Shown: piece after piece, positions 9,394 to 18,744 of the stretch
Numbering within the stretch: the first letter of the stretch is position 1
Layout of the letters: the number at the start of each line of letters is the position of its first letter
Assembly: GCA_004017535.1 (NCBI GenBank)
Contig: SAJS01000025.1
Coordinates: forward strand, 1 to 64,000
Direction of reading: 5' to 3'
Source: Mesorhizobium sp.
Lineage (GTDB): Bacteria; Pseudomonadota; Alphaproteobacteria; Rhizobiales; Rhizobiaceae
Length of the DNA stretch: 64,000 nucleotides
Translations under genes and position numbers: made by a program
The notes under the pieces: generated by a model
Databases searched by the model: none
What the model saw: only the letters and a program-made list of their open reading frames with translations
Told to the model about the DNA's origin: nothing

Positions 9394-10101
9394 ATGGGTT
9401 TCTTCGACTTCGGCACGATTTTCTTCTTGATTGCGGCGGTTGTGATCTTTTTCCAGCTGCGCAACGTGCTCGGACGTCGCACCGGCAACGAGCGCCCGCC
9501 CTTCGATCCCTATTCGGCGAGCCGCACGCGCGAGGCCGACGCGGCGCAGAAGCCCGAAAATGTGGTGTCGCTGCCGCGCAAGCGCGCGCCGGGCGAGAGC
9601 TCGGCCGAGACCTATGCCGCGATCGACGCCTTTGCCAAACCCGATACCGATCTCAACAAGGGCCTGCGCGCGATCAAGGACAACGATGCGTCCTTTGATC
9701 CAAAAACCTTCGTCGACGGCGCCAAGATGGCCTATGAGATGATCGTCATGGCCTATGCCGACGGCGACCGTAAGACGCTGAAGAACCTCCTGTCGCGCGA
9801 AGTCTATGACGGCTTCGTCGCCGCCATCGGCGAGCGCGAGGCGAAATCGGAAAAGATCCAGTCCTCCTTCGTCGGCATCGACAAGGCCGACATCGTCTCC
9901 GCCGAGATGAAGGGCTCGGAAGCGCATATCACGCTGCGCGTCGTCTCCGAGCTGATCTCGGCGACCCGCGACAAGGCCGGCGCTGTCATCGACGGCGATC
10001 CGGAAACGGTGGCCGAGGTCAAGGATGTCTGGACCTTCGCCCGCGACACCCGCTCGCGCGACCCGAACTGGAAGCTCGTCGCCACCGAAGAAGAAGATTG
10101 A
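9394..10101 (+). CDS. Tim44/TimA-like domain protein
   Basis: Membrane-anchored protein with a C-terminal Tim44-like domain. Relatives (TimA) in alphaproteobacteria are thought to act in the inner membrane or in protein translocation. The ATG at 9394 gives MGFFDFGTIFFLIAAVVIFF, an N-terminal membrane anchor. A TTG twelve bases upstream is an alternative. A linker rich in charged residues is followed by the Tim44 fold (about residues 90-230) with FVDGAKMAYEMIVMAYADGDRKTLKNLLS. It is co-directional with mltA and smr. Confidence 0.9.
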   Translation: MGFFDFGTIFFLIAAVVIFFQLRNVLGRRTGNERPPFDPYSASRTREADAAQKPENVVSLPRKRAPGESSAETYAAIDAFAKPDTDLNKGLRAIKDNDASFDPKTFVDGAKMAYEMIVMAYADGDRKTLKNLLSREVYDGFVAAIGEREAKSEKIQSSFVGIDKADIVSAEMKGSEAHITLRVVSELISATRDKAGAVIDGDPETVAEVKDVWTFARDTRSRDPNWKLVATEEED

Positions 10102-10123
10102 GATCAAGCGGCGGGGCTCGGTC

Positions 10124-11227
10124 GTGCCGCTCTCTTTCACATTCAGCGAGAAGTCTTTCAGCGACCTGCCCGGCTGGGGCGAGGACGACCATGCCGCGGC
10201 CTTCGCGGCCTTTCGCCGCTCGGCCTTGCATGCGCCGATAAAGCCTTACCGCACCGGATCGCTCGGTGTCGATTTCAACGCCTTCGCCGAGGCCTATGCC
10301 GAGGCACGCGCCGTTTCGGCGCCGAATCGGTCGCAAGCGCGATCCTTCTTCGAACAGCATTTCGTTCCGATGCTGGTGAAGGTCGAAAACGGCTTGGGCC
10401 TCGTCACAGGCTTTTACGAGCCGGAGGTCGAGGCCTCGCCGGTCAGGACGGAACGGTTCACCGTGCCGCTTCTGTCCCGCCCCGCCGACCTGATCGACAT
10501 CGACGACGGCAACCGGCCGGCCGGCATGGACCCTTATCTGGCCTTCGCCCGCCGGACGGATGACGGCCCCGTCGAATATTTCAACCGTAGCGAAATCGAG
10601 CGCGGCGCGCTGGCCGGCCAAAATCTCGAAATCGCCTGGCTCGCCGAAAAGGTCGATGCCTTCTTCATCCATGTGCAGGGCGCGGCTCGGCTGAAGATGA
10701 CCGACGGCAGGCTGATCCGCGTCACCTATGCCGCGAAGTCGGGCCAGCGCTTCACCGGTCCCGGCAGGATATTGAGCGATCTCGGCGAGATCCCGCTGGA
10801 AAAGGTGACGATGCAGTCGATCCGCGCCTGGTTCAAGGCGCATCCGGAGCGGATCGACGAAATCCTCTGGCAAAACCGCTCCTACATCTTCTTCCGCGAG
10901 GCCGCGGTCGACGATGCGGCGCTTGGGCCCGTCGCCGCCGCCAAGGTGCCGCTGACGCCGGGGCGCTCCGTCGCGGTCGACCGGCTGCTGCATACCTTCG
11001 GCACGCCCTTCTATATCGACGCGCCGACGCTCACCGCCTTCGACGGAAAACCGTTCCGGCGGCTGATGATCGCGCAGGACACCGGCTCGGCCATCACCGG
11101 ACCCGCGCGCGGCGACCTCTTCGCCGGCTCCGGCCACGCCGCCGGCGAGATCGCCGGCGTGGTCCGCAATGCCGCGGACTTCTACGCGCTGGTGCCCCGC
11201 GCGCTTCTGAATGGAGCGACCCGGTGA
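10124..11227 (+). CDS. mltA: Membrane-bound lytic murein transglycosylase A (MltA)
   Basis: Cleaves the MurNAc-GlcNAc bond of peptidoglycan, forming 1,6-anhydro ends. The C-terminal motif AQDTGSAITGPARGDLFAGSG holds the catalytic Asp of the MltA/3D domain, and GLVTGFYEPEVEAS is the family substrate-cleft motif. The open frame begins at 10025 inside the Tim44 gene; GTG 10124 (VVPLSFTF) gives 367 residues and is preferred, but the start is uncertain. No obvious signal peptide or lipobox is visible, as is common in rhizobial MltA homologues. It overlaps smr by GTGA. Confidence 0.93.
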   Translation: MPLSFTFSEKSFSDLPGWGEDDHAAAFAAFRRSALHAPIKPYRTGSLGVDFNAFAEAYAEARAVSAPNRSQARSFFEQHFVPMLVKVENGLGLVTGFYEPEVEASPVRTERFTVPLLSRPADLIDIDDGNRPAGMDPYLAFARRTDDGPVEYFNRSEIERGALAGQNLEIAWLAEKVDAFFIHVQGAARLKMTDGRLIRVTYAAKSGQRFTGPGRILSDLGEIPLEKVTMQSIRAWFKAHPERIDEILWQNRSYIFFREAAVDDAALGPVAAAKVPLTPGRSVAVDRLLHTFGTPFYIDAPTLTAFDGKPFRRLMIAQDTGSAITGPARGDLFAGSGHAAGEIAGVVRNAADFYALVPRALLNGATR

Positions 11228-11748
11228 GCCGCCGCGACGATCATCTCAGCGACGACGACCGCATCCTGTGGAATCTGGTGGCGCGTTCGGCCCGACCCTT
11301 GAAAGGCAAGACCGCGGTAGAGATTCCCGAAATAATCGAGCCCAAGCCGACGCCGACCGCCGCTCCGGTCAACGGTGTCCCGGCCGTTGCCGCGAAACCG
11401 AAGACGCCGCATGTCTCGCATTCGCTCGATGACCAGACGCTACACAAGCTGAAGAAAGGCCGGCTGCCGATCGAAGGCCGCGTCGACCTGCACGGCATGA
11501 CGCAGGACGAGGCCTATTCGCTGCTGCTCGCCTTCCTGCATCGGGCGCATGCCGGCGGCATCCGCTACGTTCTGATCATCACCGGCAAGGGTTCGTCCTC
11601 CGGCGGCGACGGCATCCTGCGCCGCGCCGTGCCGGCCTGGCTGTCGACGCCGGCTTTCCGCCATCTCGTCTCCAGTCACGATCACGCCGCCCGCAACCAT
11701 GGCGGCTCCGGCGCGCTCTATGTGCGGCTGCGGCGGACGCGCCCATGA
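11224..11748 (+). CDS. Smr domain protein
   Basis: The 174-residue product from GTG 11224 ends in a Smr (small MutS-related) domain. VDLHGMTQDEAYSLL carries the DxH motif, and ITGKGSSSGGDGILRRAVPAWL carries the GxG motif. Smr domains are endonucleases acting on nucleic acid. The first 80 residues are low-complexity (Pro/Ala-rich linker). It is coupled to mltA by a GTGA overlap. Confidence 0.93.
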   Translation: MSRRDDHLSDDDRILWNLVARSARPLKGKTAVEIPEIIEPKPTPTAAPVNGVPAVAAKPKTPHVSHSLDDQTLHKLKKGRLPIEGRVDLHGMTQDEAYSLLLAFLHRAHAGGIRYVLIITGKGSSSGGDGILRRAVPAWLSTPAFRHLVSSHDHAARNHGGSGALYVRLRRTRP

Positions 11749-11803
11749 GGGACTCGGCAATGAGCGGCCCGGCAATGAGGGGTCCGGCGATGAGCAGGTC
11801 GAA

Positions 11804-12172
11804 ATGACTCCGTTCGGCGAAAAGCTCAGGGCGCTGCGCGCCGAGCGCGGCGTCAGCCAGAAGGCGATGGCCGAGGCGATCGGCGTCAGCGCCGCCTATC
11901 TGTCGGCGCTCGAGCACGGCCGCCGCGGCGCGCCGACCTGGACGCTGATCCAGAAGATCATCGGCTATTTCAACATCATCTGGGACGATGCCGAGGACCT
12001 CGCCCGCCTTGCCGAGAGCTCGCACCCGAGGGTCAGGATCGACACGTCCGGGCTGTCGCCGGCGGCCACCGAACTGACCAATCTTTTGGCCGAAAGCATC
12101 GAAAGGCTGGATGAGGAGCAGCTGCGCCGCCTCAGCGCATCGATACGCACGGCACTCGGTCGGCCTCTATAA
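11804..12172 (+). CDS. XRE-family helix-turn-helix regulator
   Basis: The ATG at 11804 gives 122 residues starting MTPFGEKLRALRAERGVSQK. An HTH_3 fold occupies about residues 5-60 (QKAMAEAIGVSAAYLSALEHGRRG). The frame is open upstream to 11699, inside smr, where three near-repeats of a gcaatgag-type unit occur (11756-11795). The C-terminus (LAESIERLDEEQLRRLSASIRTAL) is probably helical for dimerisation. It ends the Tim44-mltA-smr run, so it may be transcribed with it; its targets are unknown. Confidence 0.88.
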   Translation: MTPFGEKLRALRAERGVSQKAMAEAIGVSAAYLSALEHGRRGAPTWTLIQKIIGYFNIIWDDAEDLARLAESSHPRVRIDTSGLSPAATELTNLLAESIERLDEEQLRRLSASIRTALGRPL

Positions 12173-12239
12173 TCCTGGCGTCAGGCGCCAGCGGATCGCG
12201 ATTGTCCGCTGGCGCGTGGTTCGACTCCATCTCTTGAGA

Positions 12240-12479
12240 TCAGGGCTTGCCGGCGCCGTTGGTGCTGCCCCGTCCGCCCTTGCCTTCATGACCCTGATGG
12301 TCACGGCCATTGCCGCCGCCCGGGCAGTTCGCGGAACCGACGCTGCAGCAGCGGCCGCTCCACAGGTCATTGAGGTTGGTCGCGGCGCAGCTTTTGTAGG
12401 TCTGGTCCGCCAGGGCCGATTCGGTCAGGGCCGATACCGCGACGGCGGCAAGAAGGGTGTTGCGCAGGAAAGAAGTCAT
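12240..12479 (-). CDS. Small secreted cysteine/glycine-rich protein
   Basis: From ATG 12479 the product is 79 residues. It has a clear Sec signal peptide (MTSFLRNTLLAAVAVSALTESALA, cut probably after ALA). The mature chain is short, with three to four cysteines (YKSCAATNLNDLWSGRCCSVGSANCPGG) and a Gly/His-rich tail. The spacing suggests disulfide bonding in the periplasm. I do not recognise a family. An ORF on the opposite strand is its shadow. Confidence 0.65.
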   Translation of the reverse strand: MTSFLRNTLLAAVAVSALTESALADQTYKSCAATNLNDLWSGRCCSVGSANCPGGGNGRDHQGHEGKGGRGSTNGAGKP

Positions 12480-12572
12480 TAGAGTTCTCCATGGTTGCAT
12501 TTGCCATTCACGGCTGTGTGTCGCCGGCCGAATGGGAATGGTTCATGGAGTCGTGCGATTTTTTCGGAGGGC

Positions 12573-12599
12573 CGTTGCTCCGCCCTGGAATGACGAAAC
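12573..12599. repeat. Degraded half of the palindromic repeat, copy H
   Basis: The bases cgttgctccgccctggaatgacg plus flanks match the outer half of copies A, C and G (cttgctccgccctagaatgacg) with few differences. The other half is eroded; only tcatggagtc at about 12543 resembles it. It lies between the Cys-rich peptide gene and the BTLCP gene. Confidence 0.6.
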
Positions 12600-12624
12600 C
12601 GAGGGTTGGTGCGCCCAGCTGCGC

Positions 12625-13242
12625 CTACTGCACCGAACCGACCAGCACCGCCTGGCCGTCGCGGATCGAGACCCAGCGTCCGGTGTTGTCGATCGCTTGG
12701 CGCTTGAGGAAGCGGTAGCCGGTCGCGTCCCAGGCTTTGACCTTGTCGGTCAGATTGTCGAGCACGTAGTCGCCCTTGTCAGTGCGCACCGTCAGCACCG
12801 AATGGCCTTCGCCATCAGGCTTGCGCACGACGGTGATCAGGAGATCGGCGAACGACATGCCCATGCGATAAAGTTGGCGGCGCTTTTCCAGCACATAGTC
12901 CTCGCAGTCGCCATAGCCGTCATCCGGATAGCCCCAGACTTCATCCTTGCCGTAGTGATCGAGATCGCTCAACGGCTTCACGGCGGCGTTGACCTTGGCG
13001 CTGACGCTGACCAGCTTGCGCCAAAGGACGTCCGTCATCCTGGCCGGCTCGAGATCGGTCGGATGGATGTTGCATTCGTTCGGACGGGCTTTGCAGAAAT
13101 CATAGTGCCCGATCGGCTGCGAGGTCAGGCCGCCCGTGGTCATTGCGCCCGCCGCCCAGGCGGGCACCGCCCAGTGAGCCGAAATCGCCAGCCCTGCGAC
13201 TGAACACAAACGCAGAATCCGCGTCATCGCTGAGGAAGTCAT
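12625..13242 (-). CDS. Transglutaminase-like cysteine peptidase (BTLCP, PF06035)
   Basis: Periplasmic papain-like protease of the LapG/BTLCP family. The 205 residues start with a signal peptide (to about AWAAGA). The catalytic triad is visible as Cys in GYGDCEDYVLEKR, His in GHSVLTV and Asp in YVLDN. LapG relatives cleave surface adhesins under c-di-GMP control, but no LapD or adhesin gene is nearby, so the substrate is unknown. A second ATG at codon 6 (MTRILRL) is a possible start. Confidence 0.92.
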   Translation of the reverse strand: MTSSAMTRILRLCSVAGLAISAHWAVPAWAAGAMTTGGLTSQPIGHYDFCKARPNECNIHPTDLEPARMTDVLWRKLVSVSAKVNAAVKPLSDLDHYGKDEVWGYPDDGYGDCEDYVLEKRRQLYRMGMSFADLLITVVRKPDGEGHSVLTVRTDKGDYVLDNLTDKVKAWDATGYRFLKRQAIDNTGRWVSIRDGQAVLVGSVQ

Positions 13243-13443
13243 TGCCCCCGCCGCCCTGTTCTTTATTAACGAAACGTTAAAGGCGATTTACAGTCCGTGT
13301 CAATTAGGGACCGCGGCCAGTTTGACGGCATGGTTACCTGGACGATCCCGTAGCGGCACTTTCGCAACAGAGGCGCTGGCGCAACACCAGCGGCCGCCGT
13401 CTCGCGGCGGAACGGAAGTTCGCTCTGGCGCGGTCCGCGGCGT

Positions 13444-14721
13444 TCAGCTTTTCGCGGAACGGACCAGTTTGGGTCTCGTCGCCACACGCTGCTGGCGGCC
13501 ATAGCTGGAAATGAAGTCGGCAATGCGCGGCACGATCTCGGAGCGGAAGCGCGAGCCGTTGAAGACGCCGTAATGGCCGACGGCCGGCTGCACGTAATGG
13601 ACATGCCTGTCGGCGGGAATGTTGACGCACAGATCATGCGCGGCCTGGGTCTGGCCGAGCCCGGAAATGTCGTCGTTCTCGCCCTCGATGGTGAGCAGCG
13701 CGACGTTGCGGATCGCTGTGCAGTCGACCGTCTCGCCGCGATGCGTCATCTCGCCCTTCGGCAGGGCGTGGCGCACGAACACGGTGTCGACCGTCTGCAG
13801 ATAGAATTCCGCCGTCAGGTCCATCACCGCCAGATATTCGTCATAGAAGTCGCGGTGCTTTTCGGCGCTGTCGCCGTCATGCTTCACAAGGTGCATGAAG
13901 AAGTCCTTGTGGGCGATGATGTGGCGGTCGAGATTCATGCTCATGAAGCCGGAGAGCTGCAGGAAGCCTGGATAGACCACGCGCCCGAAGCCCGGCACGG
14001 GCCAGGGCGCCTGCATGATGACATTGTCGCGGAACCAGTCGATGCCCTTTTCCTTGGCCAGAAGATTGACCGCGGTGGGGTTGCGGCGCGTGTCGACCGG
14101 CCCGCCCATCAGCGTCATGGTTGAGGGCACGAAGGGATCGCCGCGCCTGTCCATCAGCGCCACCGCCGCCAGCACCGGCACCGAAGGCTGGCAGACGGCC
14201 ATCACATGGGTGTCGGGGCCGAGCGCATGGAACATCTCGATGACGTAGTCGATATAGTCGTCGAGATCGAAGCTGCCTTGCGCCACCGGCACCATGCGGG
14301 CGTCGACCCAGTCGGTGATGTGGACGTCGGCGTGCGGAAGCATCGCCTCGACCGTGCCGCGCAGCAGTGTCGCGTAGTGGCCCGACATCGGCGCCACGAT
14401 CAAAAGCTTCGGGTCAGGCTTTCGCCCCGCGGGCAGCGCGCGCTCGAAGCGCACCAGATTGCAGAACGGCTTCGACCAGACCGTCTTTTCGGTGACGTCG
14501 ACGCTCTTCCAGTCGACCACGGTCTTGTCCAGGCCGAATTGCGGCTTGCCGTAGCGGCGTGTGGTGCGCTCGAACAGTTCGGCCGTCGCCGCGACCGAGC
14601 GGCCGAAGGGGGTGTGGGAGATCGGGTTGAGCGGGTTGGAGTAGAAGAGCCGCACCGCGTCGGCGTACAAGCGCGCGGGCTGCAGCGCCGCATGGTTCAT
14701 TTCGTAGAGCTGGTAGAACAT
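13444..14721 (-). CDS. phaZ: Intracellular poly(3-hydroxybutyrate) depolymerase
   Basis: Mobilises stored polyhydroxybutyrate. From ATG 14721 (MFYQLYEMNHAALQPARLYAD) the product is 425 residues, normal for this alphaproteobacterial family; the open frame runs 33 residues further. The nucleophile motif is AVCQPSVP, with Cys in place of the usual lipase Ser, as known for intracellular PhaZ. The histidine lies in PAVGHYGVF near the C-terminus and the acid in the region TIEGENDDISG. No signal peptide is seen, in line with a granule-associated cytosolic enzyme. Confidence 0.94.
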   Translation of the reverse strand: MFYQLYEMNHAALQPARLYADAVRLFYSNPLNPISHTPFGRSVAATAELFERTTRRYGKPQFGLDKTVVDWKSVDVTEKTVWSKPFCNLVRFERALPAGRKPDPKLLIVAPMSGHYATLLRGTVEAMLPHADVHITDWVDARMVPVAQGSFDLDDYIDYVIEMFHALGPDTHVMAVCQPSVPVLAAVALMDRRGDPFVPSTMTLMGGPVDTRRNPTAVNLLAKEKGIDWFRDNVIMQAPWPVPGFGRVVYPGFLQLSGFMSMNLDRHIIAHKDFFMHLVKHDGDSAEKHRDFYDEYLAVMDLTAEFYLQTVDTVFVRHALPKGEMTHRGETVDCTAIRNVALLTIEGENDDISGLGQTQAAHDLCVNIPADRHVHYVQPAVGHYGVFNGSRFRSEIVPRIADFISSYGRQQRVATRPKLVRSAKS

Positions 14722-15010
14722 CGAGAGAACCCCGCTGCCGTCCGACGACCGAAGGACGACGAACAGCGCCGAGCCTTGAATGTCTCCCGGCGAGGTTAAC
14801 AAGATATTGTTGCGATGCAATACGTCATTTTGTCTGACGAATGCTTCTTTGGTTCAACCTGTTGGAAATCAGGCTTGGCCAGGCGAGCCGGCTCACGGTG
14901 CAGTGCCGAAATGTGAAGGATTTGTGTCCGGCCCCTCACGCCGGACACCGGCCATGATCCGGAACCGTGGGGCTGCGTTGGATCATGGTCCGGCGAAACG
15001 GTGGAGCTCT

Positions 15011-15373
15011 CTAGGCGCGCGCCATGCAGACGGCGGTGTGGCCCGAACCGATGAAGCCCAGCTGGCTGGCGGCGCCGCGGGATAGGTCGAGCACGCGGCC
15101 CTTCACGAACGGACCGCGATCGTTGATGCGCACGACGACGCTGCGGCCGTTGTTCTTGTTGGTGACCCTGAGCTTGGTGCCGAAAGGCAGCGTGCGGTGG
15201 GCGGCGGTCAGTGCCGAGGGGTTCATGCGTTCCCCTGAGGCGGTTCTGGAATGCAGCGCATACCAGGAAGCGCGGCCGCATTGCGCGGCGGCGGAGGAGG
15301 CGGACGAGGCGCCAGCCATCAGGCCAGCCGCGATCGTTACCGCGACAAGCGCGGTCTGGTTGGTTCTCTTCAT
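15011..15373 (-). CDS. RlpA-like septal-ring/lytic lipoprotein-family protein
   Basis: From ATG 15373 the product is 120 residues: a signal peptide ([21 protein letters not shown] and on to SAAA) plus one double-psi beta-barrel domain. The domain shows the RlpA pattern [34 protein letters not shown] and [20 protein letters not shown]. RlpA proteins bind or cleave denuded peptidoglycan. It lacks a SPOR domain and a lipobox Cys at the usual place, so it is a minimal family member. Confidence 0.9.
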   Translation of the reverse strand: MKRTNQTALVAVTIAAGLMAGASSASSAAAQCGRASWYALHSRTASGERMNPSALTAAHRTLPFGTKLRVTNKNNGRSVVVRINDRGPFVKGRVLDLSRGAASQLGFIGSGHTAVCMARA

Positions 15374-15681
15374 GCTTTGGGGGTGGCTCCGTTGATCGAA
15401 TAGCCCCGCTAAGTGCCGAATGAGGCGGGAAATGCGGCAGCCTTCTGGCGGTTCCATGGCGGTGGCACACGTTTGGAGTCGCCGCGAAACAGTTTGTCAT
15501 GATATTCTTGGAGCCGGAAAGGCGTATTCTTGATGAATATCGGACCGCTATCCGGGACGTTCCGGACAAGAACGGTCCTCAAGATTGGAAGTACAGAGGA
15601 GCCGGACTATTCCGATTCCTCGATGTCTTTTGTTGCGTCCCTGGTGGAGTTCAGGATCGACTTCCGGAGAGGGTCCAGACG
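15374..15681. other. Intergenic, no gene seen
   Basis: This 308-bp stretch lies between the divergent rlpA-like gene and the small membrane protein gene. It has no convincing reading frame. The last bases hold a possible ribosome binding site, ggagagggtc, about 5-14 bp before ATG 15682. Promoters for both genes must lie here, but I cannot place them. Confidence 0.5.
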
Positions 15682-15867
15682 ATGCGATTGATCAGGTTTG
15701 TGCTGGCGCTGATTGTGCTGGCCGTCGGCGCGCTGTGGTCGCTGCAAGGGCTCGGCCTGGTCGGCGGCAGCTTCATGACCGGCCAGACGCAATGGCTCTA
15801 TATCGGCCTCGTCACCATGCTGGCCGGCATTGTCGGACTGCGCTGGGCGAGCCAATCGCGCGTTTGA
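15682..15867 (+). CDS. Small two-helix membrane protein
   Basis: The 61-residue product (MRLIRFVLALIVLAVGALWS at the start) has two hydrophobic helices separated by a short polar loop (GGSFMTGQTQW) and a short basic tail. The family is unrecognised, although similar tiny membrane proteins are common in rhizobia. The frame is open upstream to 15499, but the composition there is not protein-like. Confidence 0.7.
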   Translation: MRLIRFVLALIVLAVGALWSLQGLGLVGGSFMTGQTQWLYIGLVTMLAGIVGLRWASQSRV

Positions 15868-15925
15868 GCGCATATCGCCGCTCCGTAAAACGGTGAAATG
15901 CAGTCGATCGCGGCCGGCGCCGCGC

Positions 15926-16729
15926 TCAACCCCGGTTGAACAGGTGATCCAGGATGGTGCCCTCGATATGGGCCAGCTCCGCCGAACCGTGCCGGCGCGG
16001 CCGGGCCACAGGCACGTCGAGGTCGAGGGCGATCCTGCCGGCGCCGATCACCACGACGCGGTCGGCGAGCGCGACGGCTTCACCGACGTCATGCGTCACC
16101 AGCACGGCGGTGAACTTCTGGTTGAGCCATATCCGTTCCAGAAGCTGCTGCATCTCGATGCGGGTCAGGGCGTCCAGCGCGCCGAGCGGCTCATCCAGCG
16201 CCAGGATCTGCGGCTGGCCGACCAGGGCGCGGGCAAGCGCCACGCGCTGCTTCTGACCGCCCGACAGTACCGAGGGCCACTCGTCGGCGCGGTCGGCGAG
16301 CCCGACCTCGTCCAGCATGGCAAGCGCCCGCTGCCTGGCCTCGGCACCGCCGGCGATGCCGGTCAGTCCGACCTCGACATTCTTCACCACGCTTGCCCAG
16401 GGCAGCAGCCGCGGCTCCTGGAACATGAAGCGCGTGCGGCTGTGACCCTCCTCGGCGGCGCCAAAGGTCAGCGAACCGCTGGTCGGGCGGTCGAGCCCGG
16501 CGAGCAGCCGAAGCAGCGTGCTCTTGCCGCAGCCGCTCTTGCCGATGACGGCCAGGAATTGTCCGGCCCGCACGTCGAGGCTGATGCCGTCGAGCACGAT
16601 CTTGTCGCCGAAGCGTTTCCCTACCTCCTTGAAGGCGAAGGCCCGGTGGCCTCCGACCGAGCCGATCGTCCGGGCTTGCGCCGGCGTGGCGACGAGAGAA
16701 CGTGCGGCGGTGAGGATGGCGGCTGGCAT
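15926..16729 (-). CDS. ssuB: Aliphatic sulfonate ABC transporter ATPase
   Basis: Energises sulfonate import. From ATG 16729 the product is 267 residues: Walker [11 protein letters not shown]-loop [10 protein letters not shown], signature [15 protein letters not shown], Walker [13 protein letters not shown] and switch His in [10 protein letters not shown]. It is the last gene of ssuA-ssuD-ssuC-ssuB on the minus strand, 8 bp after ssuC. The frame runs upstream through ssuC, but that part is a shadow. Confidence 0.94.
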   Translation of the reverse strand: MPAAILTAARSLVATPAQARTIGSVGGHRAFAFKEVGKRFGDKIVLDGISLDVRAGQFLAVIGKSGCGKSTLLRLLAGLDRPTSGSLTFGAAEEGHSRTRFMFQEPRLLPWASVVKNVEVGLTGIAGGAEARQRALAMLDEVGLADRADEWPSVLSGGQKQRVALARALVGQPQILALDEPLGALDALTRIEMQQLLERIWLNQKFTAVLVTHDVGEAVALADRVVVIGAGRIALDLDVPVARPRRHGSAELAHIEGTILDHLFNRG

Positions 16730-16737
16730 CTTCGTTC

Positions 16738-17517
16738 TCACCCTTTCTTGAAGGCCGGGTGCCAGCCGAGCGACAGGCGCTCGAGCAGGCGGGCCAGGCT
16801 GTCGGCGAGCTTGCCGAGCAGCGCGTAGATCAGGATCGACAGCACCACGACGTCGATCAGCAGGAACTCGCGCGCCTGCATGGCCATGTAGCCGAGGCCG
16901 GAACTGGCCGAGATCGTCTCGGCGACGATCAGCGTCAGCCACATGATGCCCAGCGCATAGCGCAGGCCGACAAAGATCGAGGGCAGCGCGCCGGGCAGGA
17001 TCACCCGGAAGAACAAGGCGCGCCGGTCGAGCCCGTAGACCCGGCCCATCTCGACCAGCTGCGGATCGACGCTCTGGATGCCGAGCAGCGTGTTGACATA
17101 GATCGGGAAGAACACGCCCAGCGCCACCAGGAAGAGTTTTGCTTCCTCGTCGATGCCGAACCACAGAATGACCAGCGGGATCAGCGCCAGATGCGGGATG
17201 TTGCGGATCATCTGCAGCGTCGTGTCGGTCAGGCCGCGGCTCAGCGCCGACAATCCGTTGGCGAGGCCGAGCGCGAAGCCGATCGAGCCGCCTATGGCGA
17301 AGCCCGACAGCGCCCGCAAAGTGGAGACTCCGATGTTGCGGATCAACTCGCCTGACAGGGTCAGCCGCCAGAAGGCCTCGGCCACCGCGCTCGGCGCCGG
17401 CAGCACATTGGCCGGGATCAGGCCCGCGCGCGCCGCGCCTTCCCAGCCGACGATGATTGCCGCCGGCAGGAGCCAGCCGGCCACGCCGTTGCGGGCAAGG
17501 CGCGTGGCCAGGCTCAT
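16738..17517 (-). CDS. ssuC: Aliphatic sulfonate ABC transporter permease
   Basis: Inner-membrane channel subunit. It has 259 residues with about six transmembrane helices, and the BPD_transp_1 coupling loop (EAA-like) around [35 protein letters not shown]. The ATG overlaps the ssuD stop as ATGA (17514-17517). The position between the monooxygenase and the ATPase matches ssu operons elsewhere. Confidence 0.94.
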   Translation of the reverse strand: MSLATRLARNGVAGWLLPAAIIVGWEGAARAGLIPANVLPAPSAVAEAFWRLTLSGELIRNIGVSTLRALSGFAIGGSIGFALGLANGLSALSRGLTDTTLQMIRNIPHLALIPLVILWFGIDEEAKLFLVALGVFFPIYVNTLLGIQSVDPQLVEMGRVYGLDRRALFFRVILPGALPSIFVGLRYALGIMWLTLIVAETISASSGLGYMAMQAREFLLIDVVVLSILIYALLGKLADSLARLLERLSLGWHPAFKKG

Positions 17518-18671
17518 GACGCCGCCTGCAGGCGGCTGGCGCCGTGGAAGCCGACGGAGAACTCGTTGGCGATGTCCTTGTGCGCCCGCTGCCGCTGCGT
17601 GCCGAGCCCAAGCCGCGGGAACAAAAGCTCGGCGACGCGATAGGCCTCCTCGAGATGCGGGTAGCCGGAGCCGATGATGGTATCGATGCCGATCGCCTGG
17701 TATTCGCCGATGCGCTCGACGATCTGTTCCGGCGTGCCGACCAAAGCCGTGCCGGCGCCGCCGCGCACCAGGCCGACGCCGGCCCAGAGGTTCGGCGAGA
17801 CGACGAGCCGGTCGCGCCGGCCGCCATGCAGCTCGGCCATGCGCCGCTGCCCGACGGAATCCATCTCCTTGAGGAAACGCGCCTGGGCATTCTCGATCTG
17901 CGCGTCGGTGACATGGCTGATCAGCCGCTCGGCGGCGCGCCAGGCCTCGTCCTCGGTCTCGCGCACGATGAAATGCAGCCTGATGCCGAAACGCAGCTTG
18001 CGGCCGCGCCGCGCCGCTTTTTCGCGCGCCGAAGCGATCTTTGCGGCAACCTGCGCCGGCGGCTCGCCCCAGGTGAGATACATGTCGACGAGGTCGGCCG
18101 CGAGCTCCTGGCCGGCCTCGGAGGAGCCGCCGAAATAGAGCGGCGGCAGCTCCTGCAGCGGCAACAGGTCGAGGCGGCCATTCTCGACGCGATAATATCT
18201 GCCTTCGAAATTCACCCGTTCGCCGGAGATCAGCCCGCGCCAGATATTGAGGAATTCCTGCGCCTGCGCATAGCGCTCGTCATGCGGCAGGAACACGCCG
18301 TCGCCGGCAAGCTCGGTCGGGTTGCCGCCAACCACGACATTGAGCAGCAGGCGGCCGTTGCTCAGCCGGTCGAGCGCCGCGGTCTGGCGCGCCGCGAAGG
18401 TCGGCAGCGTCACGCCGGGTCGGAGCGCGACCAGGAATTTCAGCCTCTCGGTCACCGTCGCGAGTCCGGTGGCGGTGATCCACGAATCCTCGCAATTCTG
18501 CCCGGTGGGCAAAAGCACGCCGGGGAATCCCAGCCGGTCGACCGCCTGCGCGATCTCCTTGAAGTAGCCGAATTCGGGCGGTCGCTGTTGCTTCTCGGTG
18601 CCGAGATAGGTTCCGTCGCCATGCGTCGGGATGAACCAGAAGAAATCGAGCGGGCTGGCTGAAGTGGTCAT
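17514..18671 (-). CDS. ssuD: FMNH2-dependent alkanesulfonate monooxygenase
   Basis: Releases sulfite from alkanesulfonates using FMNH2 and oxygen. The 385 residues follow SsuD closely: [16 protein letters not shown] at the N-terminus, and [19 protein letters not shown] with the active-site Cys and neighbouring residues. [21 protein letters not shown] and [14 protein letters not shown] complete the luciferase-like barrel. No ssuE flavin reductase is found in the window, so FMNH2 must come from elsewhere. Confidence 0.95.
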   Translation of the reverse strand: MTTSASPLDFFWFIPTHGDGTYLGTEKQQRPPEFGYFKEIAQAVDRLGFPGVLLPTGQNCEDSWITATGLATVTERLKFLVALRPGVTLPTFAARQTAALDRLSNGRLLLNVVVGGNPTELAGDGVFLPHDERYAQAQEFLNIWRGLISGERVNFEGRYYRVENGRLDLLPLQELPPLYFGGSSEAGQELAADLVDMYLTWGEPPAQVAAKIASAREKAARRGRKLRFGIRLHFIVRETEDEAWRAAERLISHVTDAQIENAQARFLKEMDSVGQRRMAELHGGRRDRLVVSPNLWAGVGLVRGGAGTALVGTPEQIVERIGEYQAIGIDTIIGSGYPHLEEAYRVAELLFPRLGLGTQRQRAHKDIANEFSVGFHGASRLQAAS

Positions 18672-18744
18672 GGCTGAACCCTGAGAGAAGCAGGAGAAAA
18701 ATACGATGGCGCCGGCGTTCGCCGCCCGGCGCCGTGGACGAAAA

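Noticed and set aside
15926-17914. 662-codon frame spanning ssuB, ssuC and part of ssuD
   Set aside because: The ATPase begins at 16729; everything upstream is the shadow of ssuC and ssuD in another frame.
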